In this document: positions 14,502 through 15,770 of the stretch, piece after piece
Layout of the letters: every line of letters starts with the position of its first letter
How positions within the stretch are numbered: the first letter of the stretch is position 1
Assembly (NCBI GenBank): GCA_035384565.1
Contig: DAOOIT010000102.1
Span: 1-15,770, forward strand
DNA: 15,770 nucleotides
Reading direction: 5' to 3'
Source: Planctomycetota bacterium
GTDB lineage: Bacteria > Planctomycetota > PUPC01 > DSUN01
Made by a program: the position numbers and the translations under genes
Notes under the pieces: generated by a model
What the model was told of the DNA's origin: nothing
Databases searched by the model: none
What the model saw: the letters and a program-made list of their open reading frames with translations, nothing else

Positions 14502-14572
14502 GGATGGATGGATGGGTGGAAGGATGGATGGTTGCCAGACACCCATCCACCCATCCATTCATCCACCCATCC
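14502..14572. repeat. GGAT-rich imperfect inverted repeat
   Basis: A purine-rich left arm (14502-14531) built of GGAT/GGGT units and a CCAT-rich right arm (14543-14572) are complementary at 25 of 30 positions around an 11-nt loop (14532-14542). It occupies the 157-nt gap between the reductase and cytochrome genes. Open frames through it encode only low-complexity WMDG or HPSI repeats and are not genes. It could form a strong mRNA hairpin, and the tetranucleotide units suggest length variation. Confidence 0.7.
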
Positions 14573-14627
14573 CCCACCGAGCCCCGCGCATTGCCGACGC
14601 AAGTCCCAACCAGCCTGAGGGCCAATT

Positions 14628-15065
14628 GTGAAGCTTCGCGTCTGGCTCGCTCTTCTCCTCGCATCCCTGGCCCTGGGCGCCTGCACGCTGCTCCGGCCCA
14701 AAGTCGCCCCCGCCGACAACAGCCGTTGCTACGTCTGCCACATCAACTACTCCGAGGAAAAGTTCGCCGTCAAGCACGCCAAACACGGCGTCGGCTGCGA
14801 GAAATGCCACGGACCCTCCGACGAGCACTGCGGCAGCGAATCCCACGAAATCGCCCCCGACATCATCTACCCTCCCGACAAGATCGCCCCGGCCTGCCTC
14901 CAATGCCACGACGCCCGCGAACTCGCCGAACAGGAGATGCACACCCTCAACCTCATCGGCACCCCCCAAGCCAAGAAAGCCTGCACCGACTGCCACGACA
15001 CCCATCGCCTCCCTCGCCGCACCGTGCGCTGGGACAAGGCGACCCGCAAGCTCCTGCCCCCCTGA
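14628..15065 (+). CDS. tetrahaem c-type cytochrome lipoprotein
   Basis: A 145-residue exported protein. A lipoprotein signal peptide ends in LGAC with lipidated Cys19. Four CxxCH haem sites follow: CYVCH (34-38), CEKCH (57-61), CLQCH (90-94) and CTDCH (119-123). Six further His residues (50, 53, 67, 73, 105, 126) could supply distal ligands for bis-His haems. The start is GTG at 14628 with GAGGG 8 nt upstream. It would pass electrons at the outer face of the cytoplasmic membrane or in the periplasm. It lies 157 nt downstream of the Tat-exported reductase-like gene on the same strand, perhaps co-transcribed. The family resembles small planctomycete or deltaproteobacterial multihaem proteins, but no specific partner is identifiable. 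Confidence 0.88.
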   Translation: MKLRVWLALLLASLALGACTLLRPKVAPADNSRCYVCHINYSEEKFAVKHAKHGVGCEKCHGPSDEHCGSESHEIAPDIIYPPDKIAPACLQCHDARELAEQEMHTLNLIGTPQAKKACTDCHDTHRLPRRTVRWDKATRKLLPP

Positions 15066-15138
15066 CACGCCCCCGGCCCCGCGTTGGGCGGTCTATAGTC
15101 CTTCAAAAGCGTCATGGGATAGCCCAGGGCGACCGAAG

Positions 15139-15151
15139 GTACGTGTCTAGC
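15139..15151 (+). repeat. left terminal inverted repeat of the IS remnant
   Basis: GTACGTGTCTAGC pairs with the right end at 15703-15715 with a single mismatch (C versus T at the ninth base). Confidence 0.6.
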
Positions 15152-15248
15152 GTGCGTGGCCATGGTTTCTGTTCGGAAAAGGTACCAAAGTTCGTTGGCC
15201 GGGGCCCGACCTACCATGAAAGGAGCATGAGCAGCGGCAGGGCCCGCA

Positions 15249-15707
15249 ATGGACGATGCCTTGGGACGCCGGTGGGAGGAATTGACCCGAGAGGTGGCGT
15301 CGCTGCGCAAGGACAATCAGCGGCTGGGGACCCGCGTGCAGACCCTCGAGGGGTAGAACCGGCGCCTGCGCGAGCGGGCGGGCCGCGCTCCACGCCCGGT
15401 GCGAGGACCTCCTGACCCATCCCGCCGCCCAGCCGGGCAACTGTGCCATCCACCAGCGTCTGCTCAAACAACGCGGCCACCTCCTGGGCTGCCTGGACGA
15501 GCCGGCCGCCGAACCCACCAACAACCGGGCCGAACGCGCCTTGAGCCCGGCCATCATCGCCCGCAAACTCTCCTGCGGCAACAAGACCGAGGCCGGCCGG
15601 GACGCCTGGCAGGTCCTCGCCAGCCTCACCGCCACGTGGCCCAGCGGGCCAAGGACTTCGTCGCCTATCTCGCCTCCAGCGTCTCACCGGCCACGCAACA
15701 AGGCTAA
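15249..15707 (+). pseudogene. IS66-family transposase remnant
   Basis: The ATG at 15249 opens a 35-codon fragment rich in heptad-like Leu/Arg, like the N-terminal coiled coil of IS66 transposases, ending at TAG 15354-15356. After a shift to the next frame (about 15379 onward) the text reads into a clear IS66 C-terminal region: RLLKQRGHLLGCLDEP, then TNNRAERAL, IIARKLSCGNKTEAGRD and LASLTAT. A second shift near 15633-15640 returns to the first frame for the closing QRAKDFVAYLASSV segment and stop TAA 15705-15707. The central catalytic DDE region is missing, so the copy is dead. Family identity rests on the TNNxAER and RK-S-GN-E motifs. Confidence 0.75.
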
Positions 15708-15715
15708 ACACGTAC
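15703..15715 (-). repeat. right terminal inverted repeat of the IS remnant
   Basis: On the minus strand it reads GTACGTGTTTAGC, one mismatch from the left end at 15139-15151. It includes the stop codon of the transposase remnant. Confidence 0.6.
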
Positions 15716-15716
15716 A

Positions 15717-15761
15717 GGTATTGGAACCTTCGGGAGGGAGGCCCCCGCTGCGGCCTCCCTC
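15717..15761. repeat. hairpin repeat, copy 2, plus adjacent hairpin
   Basis: Positions 15717-15738 match 122-143 at 21 of 22 bases (loop and right arm of copy 1). The left arm is only partly preserved, as CCGAAGGT at 15133-15140 on the far side of the IS remnant. Overlapping it, a separate hairpin has perfect 10-bp arms GAGGGAGGCC (15734-15743) and GGCCTCCCTC (15752-15761) with the loop CCCGCTGC. No T-run follows, so it is not a classical terminator. Confidence 0.65.
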
Positions 15762-15770
15762 GTCCCCACG

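Larger units (their letters stand above)
15139..15715. mobile_element. decayed IS66-like element with terminal inverted repeats
   Basis: Ends GTACGTGTCTAGC (15139-15151) and its inverted copy (15703-15715) match at 12 of 13 positions; a further TGCGTGGCC occurs just inside both ends. Between them lies an internally deleted IS66-type transposase. At about 577 bp it is far shorter than complete IS66 elements (about 2-2.7 kb) and carries no accessory genes. AGGTA occurs at both borders (15137-15141 and 15716-15720) and may be a target duplication, although 8 bp is usual for IS66. Confidence 0.65.

Noticed and set aside
14502..14572. CRISPR array or short peptide gene in the GGAT region
   Set aside because: The units are 4 nt long with no spacers, so it is not CRISPR. 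Open frames through it give only low-complexity repeats on both strands.
12167..14719. Minus-strand open frame spanning the reductase and cytochrome genes
   Set aside because: It crosses two well-supported plus-strand genes, the GGAT repeat and the divergent promoter region, and has no recognisable domain.
15227..15415. Protein-coding gene starting at ATG 15227 with AAAGGAG upstream
   Set aside because: The frame overlaps the transposase remnant out of register, has no recognisable domain, and lies inside the decayed element. It may have been an upstream start of the element but gives no sensible product now.

Overview
This is a GC-rich bacterial window whose gene content resembles uncultured Planctomycetota or relatives (Lentisphaerota, Hydrogenedentota). 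Reasons are a secreted FG-GAP/VCBS-ASPIC protein, a YdjY-like domain, a Tat-exported divergent aldo/keto reductase, a small multihaem lipoprotein, and dispersed hairpin repeats between genes. The phylum is inference from gene style; no rRNA or tRNA is present to confirm it.

Layout. Positions 1-259 are non-coding and repeat-rich. Positions 260-3964 (minus strand) hold a three-gene operon, read right to left: secreted YdjY-like/acylphosphatase fusion, secreted VCBS-repeat protein, small cupin. Its leader carries a near-perfect -10 box and a REP/BIME-like pair of hairpins. Positions 4104-13203 (minus strand) hold a tightly packed six-gene operon: membrane GT2 glycosyltransferase, zinc-ribbon SAM methyltransferase, B12-type radical SAM enzyme, GT-C-like membrane protein, second radical SAM enzyme, second GT-C-like membrane protein. 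At three of the five junctions the genes overlap by 4 nt or are 8-10 nt apart, and the only larger gap (27 nt) is filled by one REP-like hairpin. A divergent promoter region (about 13204-13372) separates this operon from plus-strand genes: a Tat-dependent aldo/keto reductase-like protein and a tetrahaem c-type cytochrome lipoprotein, with a GGAT-rich inverted repeat between them. The right end is a decayed IS66-type element with terminal inverted repeats, which appears to have landed in a copy of a hairpin repeat that also occurs at the left end of the window.

Working together. The six-gene operon looks like an envelope glycan or glycolipid pathway: GT2 and two polyprenyl-phosphate-sugar-type (GT-C) transferases, with a methyltransferase and two radical SAM enzymes that could modify sugar or lipid. 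The alternating order radical SAM, GT-C, radical SAM, GT-C suggests two enzyme/transferase pairs and is the best candidate here for an undescribed system; its substrate cannot be read from sequence. The plus-strand pair looks like exported redox proteins. The three-gene operon is mostly extracytoplasmic and its role is unclear.
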